Of a DNA stretch of 47,558 nucleotides, positions 18,771 through 27,905 are shown in pieces (the stretch's first letter is position 1; each line of letters starts with the position of its first letter). The notes below the pieces were generated by a model, which did not search any database, was not told the origin of the DNA, and worked only from the letters and a program-made list of their open reading frames with translations. The stretch spans positions 1 to 47,558 of the forward strand of contig NZ_LMRS01000002.1 in the NCBI RefSeq assembly GCF_001426195.1, read 5' to 3'. The stretch comes from Sphingomonas sp. Leaf339 (GTDB lineage: Bacteria > Pseudomonadota > Alphaproteobacteria > Sphingomonadales > Sphingomonadaceae). The translations under genes were made by a program, and so were the position numbers.

Positions 18771-18911
18771 GGACCGGTCTCGCGGATATGGGGCGTCCGG
18801 GATTTCCCCCCTGTTGCTCGGATGAGCACCATGTCCTGCCTGCGTGACGAACGCTGAGTTGGCCCTTGCTCCATGCCCCCGGAGTGAGGGCCTTTCTCGT
18901 TGGGCCGGTTC
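18771..18911 (+). ncRNA. Candidate structured RNA (6S-like layout)
   Basis: The lolA-xthA gap folds into nested helices found by hand. The outer stem is GGACCGGT (18771-18778) with GCCGGTTC (18904-18911). An inner stem is GGATATGG (18784-18791) with CCATGTCC (18829-18836), enclosing hairpin TGCTC-GGAT-GAGCA (18815-18828). A 12-bp hairpin lies at 18861-18892 (8-nt loop) and is followed by TTTCTCGTT. Several pairs are G-U. The size and long closed layout are compatible with alphaproteobacterial 6S RNA, but I cannot confirm family membership. The 18861-18892 hairpin could instead be a terminator for lolA. Strand is assumed from the flanking genes. Confidence 0.4.
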
Positions 18912-18947
18912 TTGTGACGGCCGCCGCCGCCCGCTACGGGCAAAGCC

Positions 18948-19730
18948 GTGAAGATCGTATCCTGGAACATCAATTCGGTGCGCTTCCGCATCGAGATCGT
19001 GGAAAAATTCCTGCGTGAGGTGCGGCCCGATGTGCTGTGCCTTCAGGAAACCAAGGTCGTCGATCAGGATTTTCCTCGCGCCGCGTTCAAGGCGCTTGGG
19101 TATGACCGGATCATCGTCCACGGCCAACGGATGCACCACGGCGTTGCCATCGTCTCGCGCGTGCCGTTGATCGAGGACGACCGCTTCGACTGGCAGGCCA
19201 ATCAAGAGGCGCGCCATGTCGGCGTCCGCCTGCCCAACGGTGTTCGGCTGGAGAACGTCTATGTCCCCGCCGGCGGCGACGTCCCCGATCGCGAGGTGAA
19301 TCCGAAGTTCGGCCAGAAACTGGATTTCATCGATCGGATGACGCGCTGGTCCGAAACGCTGGCTGGTCCCACCATTCTGACCGGCGATTTCAACATCGCG
19401 CCGCTAGAAAGCGATGTGTGGAGCCACAAGCAATTGCTCGACGTCGTCAGCCACACCCCGATCGAGGTCACCGCGCTGAACGGCTTGCAGGCGTCGAACG
19501 ATTGGGTCGATCTCGGCCGCCACTTCCATCCCGCCCCCGCCCGCCTGTTCACCTGGTGGAGCTACCGTGCCAAGGACTGGGCGATGTCCGATCGCGGTCG
19601 TCGGCTCGATCATATGTGGGCAACCGCCGACGTGGCCGCACAGGCAACCCGGCACGAGGTGTTCGAGCCATGCCGCAGTTGGTTGAAACCGTCCGACCAT
19701 ATCCCGATCATGACCGAGTTCGACTGGTGA
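18948..19730 (+). CDS. xthA: Exodeoxyribonuclease III
   Basis: This is the AP endonuclease and 3' exonuclease of base excision repair (ExoIII/Ape1 family). The 260-residue length is normal. All motifs are present: WNINSVR at the N-terminus, LQETK (metal-binding Glu), the GDFNIAP box near 146-152, and the final [10 protein letters not shown] with the catalytic Asp-His pair. GTG 18948 is the start, as the conserved protein begins at once. Its TGA overlaps the next GTG (GTGA), coupling it to the RibA-type gene. Confidence 0.93.
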   Translation: MKIVSWNINSVRFRIEIVEKFLREVRPDVLCLQETKVVDQDFPRAAFKALGYDRIIVHGQRMHHGVAIVSRVPLIEDDRFDWQANQEARHVGVRLPNGVRLENVYVPAGGDVPDREVNPKFGQKLDFIDRMTRWSETLAGPTILTGDFNIAPLESDVWSHKQLLDVVSHTPIEVTALNGLQASNDWVDLGRHFHPAPARLFTWWSYRAKDWAMSDRGRRLDHMWATADVAAQATRHEVFEPCRSWLKPSDHIPIMTEFDW

Positions 19731-20788
19731 AGGCCGCGCGCGATGTCGCGCGAGCGATCGACGCGATGCGCCGGGGCTGGCCGATTGCGATCGACGCGCT
19801 GGGCGAGGACCGGCTGGTGCTCCTGGCGGTGGAGACCGCCGACGCGGTTCGGCTCGGCACATTCGCCCCGGCGGGGAAATGCCCCGTGCTGATCTCCAGC
19901 GGCCGCGCGGCGACGTTGAAGCTGACTAACCAGCTGGCCGCCGCCGACCCCGATCTGCCCGTCGTGATCGAACCGACGCCGTGGCTCGACTTCCCGACCG
20001 CGACGGCGCTGGCCGATCCGCAACTCGACCTCGCGACCCCGCTGAAAGGTCCGTTTCGCAGCATCGCCGTGGTCCAGCCTCTCGCAGCACTCGCGGCGGT
20101 TCGCCTGGCGCGCATCGCCGGCCTGCTGCCCGCCTATTTCATCCACGGTATCGAACCGGAAGTGACGATCACGCCTGATGCGATCGACCGGCATCAGAGC
20201 GCCAGTGCGCTGATGCTCGCTACCCGCGCGCGCTTGCCCGTCGCCGGTGCCGAGGATGCGGAGATCGTCGCTTTTCGCTCACCCGACAGCGGCGACGAGC
20301 ATGTCGCGCTGGTCATCGGCCAGCCGGACGGCGCGCCGCCGCTCGTGCGCCTGCACAGCGAATGCCTGACCGGCGATGTGCTCGGCAGCCTGAAATGCGA
20401 TTGCGGCCCGCAATTGCACGCCGCGATCCACGCGATCGCCGACAGCGGCTGGGGTATCCTGCTCTATCTGCGACAAGAGGGGCGCGGCATCGGCCTCGTC
20501 AATAAACTACGCGCGTACCAGCTACAGGATCAGGGGTTCGACACCGTCGACGCAAACACCCGGCTGGGCTTCGCGGTCGACGCCCGCGATTTCGGCGTCG
20601 CCGCGCGGATGCTGCAATTACTGGGGCAGGACCGGGTCCGGTTGCTCACCAACAACCTCGCCAAGGTCGCAGCGCTGGAAGCGGCCGGCGTGACGGTCGT
20701 CGAACGCGTGCCACACAGCCTGCCCGCCAACCCCCACAACGAACGCTACCTGGCCACCAAACGCGACCGCACGGGCCACCAGTTATGA
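19727..20788 (+). CDS. ribA: RibA-type GTP cyclohydrolase II
   Basis: GTP cyclohydrolase II commits GTP to riboflavin synthesis. The C-terminal half (about residues 180-350) carries the catalytic domain: zinc ligands in [20 protein letters not shown] and the RQEGRGIGL loop, followed by NTRLGF. The N-terminal 170 residues resemble a worn DHBP-synthase-like (RibB) domain ([24 protein letters not shown]) without its acidic catalytic cluster, the arrangement typical of sphingomonad RibA proteins. GTG 19727 overlaps the xthA stop and is preferred over upstream starts buried in xthA. It is convergent with fliS, 13 bases apart. Confidence 0.87.
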   Translation: MKAARDVARAIDAMRRGWPIAIDALGEDRLVLLAVETADAVRLGTFAPAGKCPVLISSGRAATLKLTNQLAAADPDLPVVIEPTPWLDFPTATALADPQLDLATPLKGPFRSIAVVQPLAALAAVRLARIAGLLPAYFIHGIEPEVTITPDAIDRHQSASALMLATRARLPVAGAEDAEIVAFRSPDSGDEHVALVIGQPDGAPPLVRLHSECLTGDVLGSLKCDCGPQLHAAIHAIADSGWGILLYLRQEGRGIGLVNKLRAYQLQDQGFDTVDANTRLGFAVDARDFGVAARMLQLLGQDRVRLLTNNLAKVAALEAAGVTVVERVPHSLPANPHNERYLATKRDRTGHQL

Positions 20789-20801
20789 CACGCTCCTAAG
20801 C

Positions 20802-21203
20802 TTAGGCTGCCATTGCGGTGGCCCAGACCGCGGCGATCTCGGCCAGCGTATCGGCCGTTTCCCGGAAGGGCGCCGCGCTGTCGCCGACCGACGAATCGAT
20901 CACCGTCCGCCGCGCGCCGGCATACAGCCGCGCCAGCGTCTTCGACACCTCACCGCCGCGCTCGTGATCCAACCCCGATTCCAGCGCGAACAGGATGGCG
21001 GTCGCCCGTGTCACCCGCTCGCTCTTCACCCGGAAATTGCGCTGTTCGGCCGCATGGGCCGCGGCGCGCAGGGCGGCGACCAGTTCGCTGTAGAGCAACT
21101 GCACCAGTTGCGGCCCGCTTGCCGCCTGCGCCGTCCGGCCGGCAGCATCGATTTCGCGATAGGTCGACCATGGGTCGCGCAGCAGGGTAGATGCATAGGC
21201 CAT
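20802..21203 (-). CDS. fliS: FliS flagellin export chaperone
   Basis: FliS is the cytosolic chaperone that keeps flagellin unfolded for export. The 133-residue all-helical protein has the family layout: a short start (MAYASTLLRDPW), helix QLVQLLYSELVAALRAA, and a long C-terminal helix. ATG 21203 overlaps the fliD stop as TGATG, so it is coupled to fliD; the upstream start at 21224 adds 7 residues. It is the last gene of the flagellar run. A 12-bp palindrome CCTAAGCTTAGG (20795-20806) spans its stop codon. Confidence 0.82.
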   Translation of the reverse strand: MAYASTLLRDPWSTYREIDAAGRTAQAASGPQLVQLLYSELVAALRAAAHAAEQRNFRVKSERVTRATAILFALESGLDHERGGEVSKTLARLYAGARRTVIDSSVGDSAAPFRETADTLAEIAAVWATAMAA

Positions 21204-22648
21204 CAGGAGTCGCTCTTGTTCCACGCCGCGATCTGCTGCGTGAGGAAGGTCTGGGTCGATTTATAGGCAGCGACGCGGGCATCCATCGTCGCATATTGCT
21301 GCGTTAGTCGCGTCGACATCGCGGTTGCTGCATCGCTGATCTTGCTCTTGGCGGTCGACAGATCGGTCTGTTGCTTGGTGTAACGGGTGGTCAGCGCATC
21401 GAGGCCGGACGTCTTGCTGGTCAGCGTCGTCGCCACCGCCGACAACGCCGCCGATATGCCACCGTTGCTGGCTCCGGCCCCGTCCGCGAACAGCGCCTCG
21501 ACGCTGGCCGGGTCCTTCGCGATCGCCGCGGTCAGCCGGGCGGTGTTCAGCGATAGCGTGCCGTCGCGATTGGTTGATACGCCGATATCCGCCAGCGTCT
21601 GCGGCCCGCCCGTGGTCGATGTCGCCAGCACCGTCGTCGTCAACCGCCCCATCGTCCGCGCCATGCCGGACGCCGCGCTGTCCGACTTCAGCACCCCACT
21701 GGTGATGTTCGTCTCTTCGTTGATGACACCCAGCAACTCGTTGAACGTCGCCACGAAATCCGACGCCGCCTGCGACAGCGACGCGCTCGGCGCGCTCGTG
21801 CCCAGCGTCACCGGCGTTGTCGATGCGGCCATCAGGTCCAGCTTCACGCCCGACACCAGATCGCTGACCGTGTTGCTCGACCGCGTGAACCGCGCCCCGT
21901 CCAGCAGCATCACCGCGTCCTGCGCAGCGGTGCCCACCGTCGTACCGGTGGCATTCGCGTCGACCGACAGCGACGACAGGCTGAGGCCGCTGCCGCCGGT
22001 GTCGCTGCCCGCGATCTCGAACGCCTGGGTGGCGCCCGTCGCGCCCTTGATCGTCAGCCGCTGGCCGTCGCCATCCTTGACCAGCGCGGTCTTCAGACCG
22101 GTCTGCGCGGTGATCTGCGCCGCGATCTGCGCCAGCGTCGCGCCGTCGGCAACGTCGATCGCGACCGACTTGTTCGGCGACAGCGTAGTGGTGCCGCCGG
22201 CATCGGTCGTATAGCTGCCGATGTTGACGGATAGCGTACCCGCCCGGAACCCGGCCGTCGCCGATACCGGTACCTTGGTCGTCGCCGCCTGTGCGCCCGC
22301 CAGTTGCTGGACGGTCAGTTGCGCGGACAGCCCCGCCACCTTGCCGCCCGCCAGCGACGACACGGCCACGACGCCGGCATTGGAACTGGTCGGCTGCGTC
22401 GCCAGCGTACCGCCCTTCACCAGCGACTTGAGCGCGGCGTCGAAGCCGCTGATGCCGCTTTTCAGCTTGGCGATGCCGGAAATCTGGGCGGTGAGCGTAT
22501 CCGACTTGGCAGTGAACTGGCTGTTCTTGGCGGCATATTGCGCCTCGACCAGCGATGCGACCAGCGCCTTGGTATCGACGCCCGACCCGGCACCCAGCGC
22601 CGTGGTGATCGATGTCGTACTGCTCACTGCCGTCGTGGTCGCCATCAC
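21203..22648 (-). CDS. fliD: FliD filament cap protein (HAP2)
   Basis: FliD forms the cap at the filament tip under which flagellin polymerises. The 481-residue protein has the FliD N-terminal domain (GAGSGVDTKALVASLVEAQ at about 18-38, coiled-coil start) and the FliD C-terminal domain (LNTARLTAAIAKDPASVEALF, then a terminal coiled coil ending QIAAWNKSDS). The middle is Thr/Ser/Gly-rich, as in other exposed FliD regions. The start could be the second Met (22645). It is separated from flhB by 44 bases. Confidence 0.93.
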   Translation of the reverse strand: MMATTTAVSSTTSITTALGAGSGVDTKALVASLVEAQYAAKNSQFTAKSDTLTAQISGIAKLKSGISGFDAALKSLVKGGTLATQPTSSNAGVVAVSSLAGGKVAGLSAQLTVQQLAGAQAATTKVPVSATAGFRAGTLSVNIGSYTTDAGGTTTLSPNKSVAIDVADGATLAQIAAQITAQTGLKTALVKDGDGQRLTIKGATGATQAFEIAGSDTGGSGLSLSSLSVDANATGTTVGTAAQDAVMLLDGARFTRSSNTVSDLVSGVKLDLMAASTTPVTLGTSAPSASLSQAASDFVATFNELLGVINEETNITSGVLKSDSAASGMARTMGRLTTTVLATSTTGGPQTLADIGVSTNRDGTLSLNTARLTAAIAKDPASVEALFADGAGASNGGISAALSAVATTLTSKTSGLDALTTRYTKQQTDLSTAKSKISDAATAMSTRLTQQYATMDARVAAYKSTQTFLTQQIAAWNKSDS

Positions 22649-22692
22649 CGGTCCTTATACTATCCCCTGAAACGGCCGCCCCCGCCGGATAT

Positions 22693-23823
22693 TTAGGTTA
22701 TTTTCATCCCGTTCTCGTCGAACCGCGCGGTGGGCGGCACCTCGATCGGCGGCTGCGCGGTGCCGCCCGCCGCCGCGTTCAGGCCGAACACGAACGCCAG
22801 CACGGCCGCGATCGACAGATACAGGTCGTCGCGCACCTCCTGCCCCTCGCGGCTGGTGTAATAGACCGCACGGGCGAGCGCCGGATATTCCAGCACCGGC
22901 ACTGCGACCTCACCCGCGATCTCGCGGATCGCCAGCGCCGTCGCACCGCGCCCCTTGGCCACGACCACCGGCACCTGATCGCGACCGCGGTCATAGCGCA
23001 GCGCGACGGCGAAATGGGTCGGGTTGGTCAGGATGACATGCGCCTCCGCCACCGCCTTGCGCGCACCGCCCGACAGGATCGCACGCTGGCGGGCGCGAAT
23101 ATGGCCCTTCGCTTCGGGCGAGCCCTCGCTCTCCTTATGCTCGTCCTTGATTTCCTGCTTACTCATGCGCAGCTTGCCCAGCCGCTGGAGGATCTGGATC
23201 GGCACGTCGATCCCGGCGATCACGACCAGCCCTACCGCCATCGCGATCAGGATGCCGGTAAAGGTATCGCCGACATAGCGCAGGGCCTGCGGCAAGTTGG
23301 ACGATGACAGCCCCAGCGTCGCCCGCGTGGCATGCATCAGCATGTACGCCCCGATGCTGCCGAGCAGCACCATCTTCAGCAGCGATTTACCCAGTTCGAT
23401 CCAGCCGTTGCTCCCGAAGACGCGCTTCAGGCCAGCGGCCGGGTTGATGCGGCTCCCCTTGGGCGCGATCAGGCTGCCGTTGAAACCGAAACTGCCCAGC
23501 ATCGCGCCGCTGACCAGCGCCGCGGCAAAGCTGATTCCCAGCAGCGACAGGATCGCCGGCGCCAGTCGCCATCCCGCCTCCATCAACGGCCGCCATGGCG
23601 AGAAGTCCTCGACATCCGCCCGCCCGAACTGAAAACTGGCCGCCATCACTTCCTTGCACGCCGCCAGCAGCGATGGCCCCATGAACGCCACCCAGGCGAC
23701 GCCCGCCAGCACGACGAGCGCGGTGGCGAGGTCGCGCGAGCGCAGGACGTTGCCGTCCTCCTCCGCTTTTTGCCGGCGCTTGGGTGTTGGGGCTTCTGTC
23801 TTTTCGCCGAACTCGTCCGCCAT
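22693..23823 (-). CDS. flhB: FlhB, export-gate switch protein
   Basis: FlhB is the export-gate protein that switches substrate specificity from rod/hook to filament. The 376-residue protein has the Lys/Glu-rich start (EKTEAPTPKRRQKAEEDG), four membrane helices, and the cytoplasmic domain with the self-cleaving NPTH motif at 267-270. ATG 23823 overlaps the fliR stop (TGATG) and matches the family start; a longer frame reaches upstream but lies inside fliR. FliK (27906-29684) is its partner for the switch. Confidence 0.96.
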   Translation of the reverse strand: MADEFGEKTEAPTPKRRQKAEEDGNVLRSRDLATALVVLAGVAWVAFMGPSLLAACKEVMAASFQFGRADVEDFSPWRPLMEAGWRLAPAILSLLGISFAAALVSGAMLGSFGFNGSLIAPKGSRINPAAGLKRVFGSNGWIELGKSLLKMVLLGSIGAYMLMHATRATLGLSSSNLPQALRYVGDTFTGILIAMAVGLVVIAGIDVPIQILQRLGKLRMSKQEIKDEHKESEGSPEAKGHIRARQRAILSGGARKAVAEAHVILTNPTHFAVALRYDRGRDQVPVVVAKGRGATALAIREIAGEVAVPVLEYPALARAVYYTSREGQEVRDDLYLSIAAVLAFVFGLNAAAGGTAQPPIEVPPTARFDENGMKIT

Positions 23824-24596
23824 CAGCCGAGCACCAGCGTCTGCACGGCGGCCAGGCTTTCGCTCACGATGACCAGCATGTAATCCCCCATCGCCGGAAA
23901 CGCGATCGCCAGCGCGATGACACCGACGGCAAGGCTGGCGGGCAAGCCGACCGAGAACAGGTTCAGGGCCGGTGCCGCCCGGCTCATCATGCCGACCACG
24001 ATGTTCAGGCACAGCAACAGGAACCCGACCGGCAGCGCCAGCAGCAGTCCGGCAAGAAATGCATAGCCGCCGAAGAACGCGATCGCTTTCAACCGCTCGG
24101 TGCCTAGCCATGCGGCGCCGGGCGGCAGCGCGTCGTAGCTCTTCACCAGCATGTCGACGAGGACGAGGTGGCCGTCGACCGACAGGAACAACAGCGTCAG
24201 CATGATCGAGAAGAACTGGCCCAGCGCGGGCGAGGACCGCCCGTTCTGCGGATCGATCGACGAGGCGAAGCCGATGCCCATCGATCCGCCGATCAATTCG
24301 CTGGCGATCAACGGCGCGGCGAACGCGGTCTGGAGGATGAAGCCCATCGCGAACCCCACCAGCGCCTCCGCCGCGATCGACACGAAGGTCGCAACCGCAA
24401 ACACGCTGGGCGGCGGCACGATCGGATGCGCCGCCAGCACGAGCAGGCCGATCGCACCGGTCAGCGACACGCGCACGATCACCGGCAGCGCAACCGCCCC
24501 GAACACGGGTGCCGCCATGAACGCCGCGCCGATGCGGACCATCACGAAGATCAGCGCCCAGAGCTGCGGCTCGATGGCGAGGCCGAAGCCCAGCAT
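23823..24596 (-). CDS. fliR: FliR export-gate component
   Basis: FliR is part of the FliP5-Q4-R1 core of the flagellar type III export gate. The 257-residue protein has about six to seven hydrophobic helices and family features such as MVRIGAAFMAAPVFG and ASSIDPQNGRSSPALGQFF. It follows fliQ after 6 bases and overlaps flhB by one base. Confidence 0.95.
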   Translation of the reverse strand: MLGFGLAIEPQLWALIFVMVRIGAAFMAAPVFGAVALPVIVRVSLTGAIGLLVLAAHPIVPPPSVFAVATFVSIAAEALVGFAMGFILQTAFAAPLIASELIGGSMGIGFASSIDPQNGRSSPALGQFFSIMLTLLFLSVDGHLVLVDMLVKSYDALPPGAAWLGTERLKAIAFFGGYAFLAGLLLALPVGFLLLCLNIVVGMMSRAAPALNLFSVGLPASLAVGVIALAIAFPAMGDYMLVIVSESLAAVQTLVLG

Positions 24597-24602
24597 GGCG
24601 AC

Positions 24603-24872
24603 TTATTTCACCAGATCGGGGATGCGTTCGAAGATGCTGATCGTGAAATCACTGAGCAGCCCTAGGATCAGGCTGCCGAAGATCACGATCGACAACGCGA
24701 CGACGATCAGCTTGGGTACGAAGGTCAGCGTCTGCTCGTTGATCGACGTCGCCGCCTGTACCATGCCCAAAATCAGCCCGGCCAGCAGCGCCGGCACCAG
24801 GATCGGGGCGGAGGCGAGCGCCAGCACCCACATCGTCTGGTTGGCGATCGTGAGGAAATAATCGGCGTCCAT
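24603..24872 (-). CDS. fliQ: FliQ export-gate component
   Basis: The 89-residue protein has two membrane helices. The family pattern is clear: GLILGMVQAATSINEQTLTF between helices and the closing FGSLILGLLSDF. Four copies join FliP and FliR in the export channel. It is spaced 4 bases from fliP. Confidence 0.95.
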   Translation of the reverse strand: MDADYFLTIANQTMWVLALASAPILVPALLAGLILGMVQAATSINEQTLTFVPKLIVVALSIVIFGSLILGLLSDFTISIFERIPDLVK

Positions 24873-24876
24873 GACG

Positions 24877-25758
24877 TCAGACGGCGAACGAATTGGCGAG
24901 GCTGCCCATGGTCAGCGCCCAGCCATCGACCAGCACGAACAGCAACAGCTTGAACGGCAGCGAGATGATCGTCGGCGACAGCATCGCCATGCCCAGACTC
25001 ATCAGCACGGTGGCGACCACCAGATCGATGACGATGAACGGCAGGAAGATCAGGAAACCGATCTGGAACGCGGTCTTCAGTTCCGACGTGATGAACGCGG
25101 GCAGCAGCACCGCGAACGGAATGTCGTCGGGCGATGCATAGGGGCCGGACTTCGCCATCTCGGCGAACATCGTCACGTCCTTGATCCGCGTCTGCTTGGT
25201 CATGAACTGGTGGAGCGGCGCACCGGCGGTCGCGATCATCTGCGTGCCGGCCAGTTGGCCCGCAGCATAGGGCTGGATCGCGGTCGTGTTGATCTGGCTG
25301 ATGGTGGGCGCCATCACGAACAGCGACAGGAACAGCGACAGGCCGATCAGCACCTGATTGGGCGGGGTCTGTTGCAGGCCCAGCGCCTGACGCAGCACCG
25401 ACAGCACGATGATGATCCGGGTGAAGCTGGTCATCATCAACAGGATGCCCGGCAGGATCGTGAGCAGGCCCATGATGATGAGGACCTGCAACGACAGCGA
25501 CAGTGGTGCCGACTGGCCCTGCTGGCCGCCGAGCTGGCCCAGTGCGCGGTCCACCGCGTCACCGACGCCAGGGCCAGCGGGCGCGGCCGGCACCGCCGGT
25601 GCGACCTGCGCCAGTGCAGGCGCCGCGACGACCAGCGCCAGCATGATCGCCATCAATATCCAGATCAACCGCGCTGCCCCGCCCCGGTCGGCCGCGGCCG
25701 TCTCCGACGGCTGGATCAGCGCCGGTCCCGACCCCTTTCGCGTCACCGAGATGCTCAT
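24877..25758 (-). CDS. fliP: FliP export-gate component
   Basis: FliP is the main pore subunit of the flagellar export gate. The 293-residue protein has a hydrophobic signal segment ending ALAQ at about 49, after an unusually long, charged N-terminus. Four conserved membrane helices follow, with signatures MMTSFTRIIIVLSVLRQALG and PFIVIDLVVATVLMSLGM. A nearer start may be the true one. ATG overlaps the fliO stop. Confidence 0.95.
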   Translation of the reverse strand: MSISVTRKGSGPALIQPSETAAADRGGAARLIWILMAIMLALVVAAPALAQVAPAVPAAPAGPGVGDAVDRALGQLGGQQGQSAPLSLSLQVLIIMGLLTILPGILLMMTSFTRIIIVLSVLRQALGLQQTPPNQVLIGLSLFLSLFVMAPTISQINTTAIQPYAAGQLAGTQMIATAGAPLHQFMTKQTRIKDVTMFAEMAKSGPYASPDDIPFAVLLPAFITSELKTAFQIGFLIFLPFIVIDLVVATVLMSLGMAMLSPTIISLPFKLLLFVLVDGWALTMGSLANSFAV

Positions 25759-26009
25759 GCGTCGACCTTATCGATCAACGTCACCCCGCCGCGTCCCACC
25801 GACACCAGCAGGCGCTTACCCTCGAAATCCAGTACCGCCAGCCGTAGGCCAGGCGAAATCATCATCGTCTCGCGCACATTGACCAGCCGCGTCGCCTGCT
25901 TGCCTGGCATCCGCGATTCCAGGCGCCGCCAGAGATAGAGGCACCCGATCATCAACCCGCATACCAGCGGCAACAGAATGACGAGTTTCAGGATGTAGGA
26001 CCACAGCAT
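25755..26009 (-). CDS. fliO: FliO flagellar biosynthesis protein
   Basis: The 84-residue protein has one N-terminal membrane helix (LVILLPLVCGLMIGCLYLW) and a small cytoplasmic beta domain (LRLAVLDFEGKRLLVSVGR). FliO helps assemble the FliP ring. Identity rests on this layout and its place between fliN and fliP. It is close to the short end of the family. Confidence 0.85.
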   Translation of the reverse strand: MLWSYILKLVILLPLVCGLMIGCLYLWRRLESRMPGKQATRLVNVRETMMISPGLRLAVLDFEGKRLLVSVGRGGVTLIDKVDA

Positions 26010-26014
26010 GACGG

Positions 26015-26317
26015 TCAGCCGCGTCCGATGCCGGACTTGTCGGGCGAGACGAGTTCGGTCATGCGCACGCCGAAGCGGTCGCCCACCGTCACTACCTCAC
26101 CACGCCCGATCAGCGTGCCGTTGACGAACACGTCGAGCAATTCACCTGCCTGCCGGTCGAGTTCGATCACGCTCCCCTCACCCAGCGCCAGCAGTTCGCG
26201 CAGGCTGAGGTTGGTCGAGCCGATCTCGACGGTGAGTTTCACATCGACATCCTGCAGCAGCCGGAAATTGGCGGCAACAGGGGTGTCGACCGGGAAACCG
26301 CCGGTCATGTCGTTCAT
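26015..26317 (-). CDS. fliN: FliN C-ring protein
   Basis: The 100-residue protein consists almost wholly of the SpoA/FliN C-terminal domain (LLQDVDVKLTVEIGS, LLALGEGSVIELDR, VFVNGTLIGRGEVV). It forms the bottom of the switch complex and docks FliH-FliI. It lacks a long N-terminal extension. Four-base overlap with fliM. Confidence 0.93.
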   Translation of the reverse strand: MNDMTGGFPVDTPVAANFRLLQDVDVKLTVEIGSTNLSLRELLALGEGSVIELDRQAGELLDVFVNGTLIGRGEVVTVGDRFGVRMTELVSPDKSGIGRG

Positions 26318-27234
26318 GCTTGGAATCCTTCGTCGGGTTGGGCGAGCGAGGTAAGGCGGATGGCGGCGCGGCCGTTGGCGGTGCCAACGGTGCCGCAGCC
26401 GAGCCGGTCGCGGCCGACCATCACCGGCACATCGGGGGCGATGGTGATGGGGATCACGTCACCCTCCTTCAGGTCCATCAACAGGCTGAGCGACACCACG
26501 GGTTCGGCCAGCACGGAACGGACGGGGAAACGGACCGCCATCGTCGCGCGGGCCAGATTGGTCCGCCACACGGGGTCGGGTTCCGCCTTGTCCAGCACCT
26601 TGCCGGTCAGGCTGGCGCCGTGAGGTTTCAGCGCGGCGACGGGATAGAGGATGTCGACGAACGATGGCCGCTCACCGGTGGCCAGACCCAGCCGGGTGAC
26701 GATCACCGCGTCGTCGCCGTCGATATCGGCGGCCTGTTCGGGCTTGCCGGGCGCAAAGGCGACGCGGGTCAGCGGCTCCCAGGCGGCTCCCAGCGGTCCA
26801 GCGATCATCGTGCCGAGCCGTGCGACCATGGCATCGGCGGCGGGCGAGAATTCGGTCGGCAACTGCGCCGGCGCCGCCCCTGACCCGCCAAAGAACAGGT
26901 CGAGCAGTTCCAGCACGAACCGGCCGTCGAACACGCACCACGCCTGAGCGCCGTTGGGCGTCATTGCCAGCGGCAGCCACCCGGTCAGCGCGTCGCCGCG
27001 TTCCACCCGGTAATCGGCGAACCGCTGTACGCTCAGCGGCTCGGCGAAGGACCGCACCTCCTGCCGCAACAACCCTTCCCACACCGGTCGCATCCCCCGC
27101 GCGAGCCGCGCGGCCAGATGTTGCATGGTGTGGAGATCACCGAACGGATTGAGTTTGGTCGTACCGAGCGCGGCCGCCGTCACGGGCTCACGCTCGCGGG
27201 CTCGGCGATCACGGTTCGGAGGGGCGTTAACCAT
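26314..27234 (-). CDS. fliM: FliM switch protein without CheY-docking peptide
   Basis: FliM is the middle C-ring switch protein. The 306-residue protein has the CheC-like middle domain (FGGSGAAPAQLPTEFSP; VDILYPVAAL) and a C-terminal SpoA domain (LLMDLKEGDVIPI). The N-terminus (MVNAPPNRDRRAREREPV) lacks the usual EIDALL peptide that binds phospho-CheY in standard FliM. Either the true N-terminus differs or this motor receives its signal another way. Confidence 0.9.
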   Translation of the reverse strand: MVNAPPNRDRRAREREPVTAAALGTTKLNPFGDLHTMQHLAARLARGMRPVWEGLLRQEVRSFAEPLSVQRFADYRVERGDALTGWLPLAMTPNGAQAWCVFDGRFVLELLDLFFGGSGAAPAQLPTEFSPAADAMVARLGTMIAGPLGAAWEPLTRVAFAPGKPEQAADIDGDDAVIVTRLGLATGERPSFVDILYPVAALKPHGASLTGKVLDKAEPDPVWRTNLARATMAVRFPVRSVLAEPVVSLSLLMDLKEGDVIPITIAPDVPVMVGRDRLGCGTVGTANGRAAIRLTSLAQPDEGFQA

Positions 27235-27237
27235 TCC

Positions 27238-27891
27238 TCACTGAACAACGAAACTGGTAAAGTAAACGTTACCGATCCCGCCAAAACCCTCTTTTTGCTG
27301 AAGCGTCGCGTTGATCGCCTTGACCAGCCGGGCCTGCAACTGGCGCTTGCCGTCGGCGCTGAACACCTGATCCTCAGTGGTGTCGCCCAGCGTCATCAGC
27401 ACTGCCGACCGGACGGCGATGTCGTTGGTCTTCAGGTTCTGGATCACCTTGTCGTCATAGGATGTCGACACCGCCACGCCGACCTGGATGAAATGCATCG
27501 AATCCTGAAGGTTCGACGTGAACTCCTTGTCCATCGCATAGTAGTTGGAGGCATATTTGTCGCCGCCCTGCCCTTCCGGCGTCGGCGTCCCCTTATGGTC
27601 GGTACCGGTCGCCGCCTCGGCATCGTCGCCGCTGCCATGGCCCTCGCCACCCTCACCTCCTTCGCCGCCCTCGGCGGCGCCATGCTTCTGCTCGCTTTTG
27701 GGGACTAGCTTGGGGCCGTTGTCGACCTTGGCATGGGCATCCTTGCCGCCGCCGATCATGCCGGACTGTGCGGCATAGACGCCGGCGCCGACGCCACCGC
27801 CGATCAACACGATCAGGGCGGCGGCGCCCATCAGCAATTTCTTTTTGCCGCCCTTTTTCGGGGGGCCAGCGTCATCCTTGGCGTCGCTCAT
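27238..27891 (-). CDS. fliL: FliL basal-body-associated protein
   Basis: FliL surrounds the stators and boosts torque. The 217-residue protein has one membrane helix (GAAALIVLIGGGVGAGVYAA, about 18-37), a Gly/Glu-rich periplasmic linker with repeated GGE units, and the FliL domain (about 105-217, NLQDSMHFIQVGVAVST to the end VYFTSFVVQ). The linker is long and low-complexity compared with E. coli FliL. Confidence 0.92.
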   Translation of the reverse strand: MSDAKDDAGPPKKGGKKKLLMGAAALIVLIGGGVGAGVYAAQSGMIGGGKDAHAKVDNGPKLVPKSEQKHGAAEGGEGGEGGEGHGSGDDAEAATGTDHKGTPTPEGQGGDKYASNYYAMDKEFTSNLQDSMHFIQVGVAVSTSYDDKVIQNLKTNDIAVRSAVLMTLGDTTEDQVFSADGKRQLQARLVKAINATLQQKEGFGGIGNVYFTSFVVQ

Positions 27892-27905
27892 CGATGCTTT
27901 CCTGT

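Noticed and set aside
18743..18991. An 82-codon minus-strand frame between lolA and xthA
   Set aside because: Not protein-like, it runs into xthA antisense and coincides with the helices of the RNA candidate.
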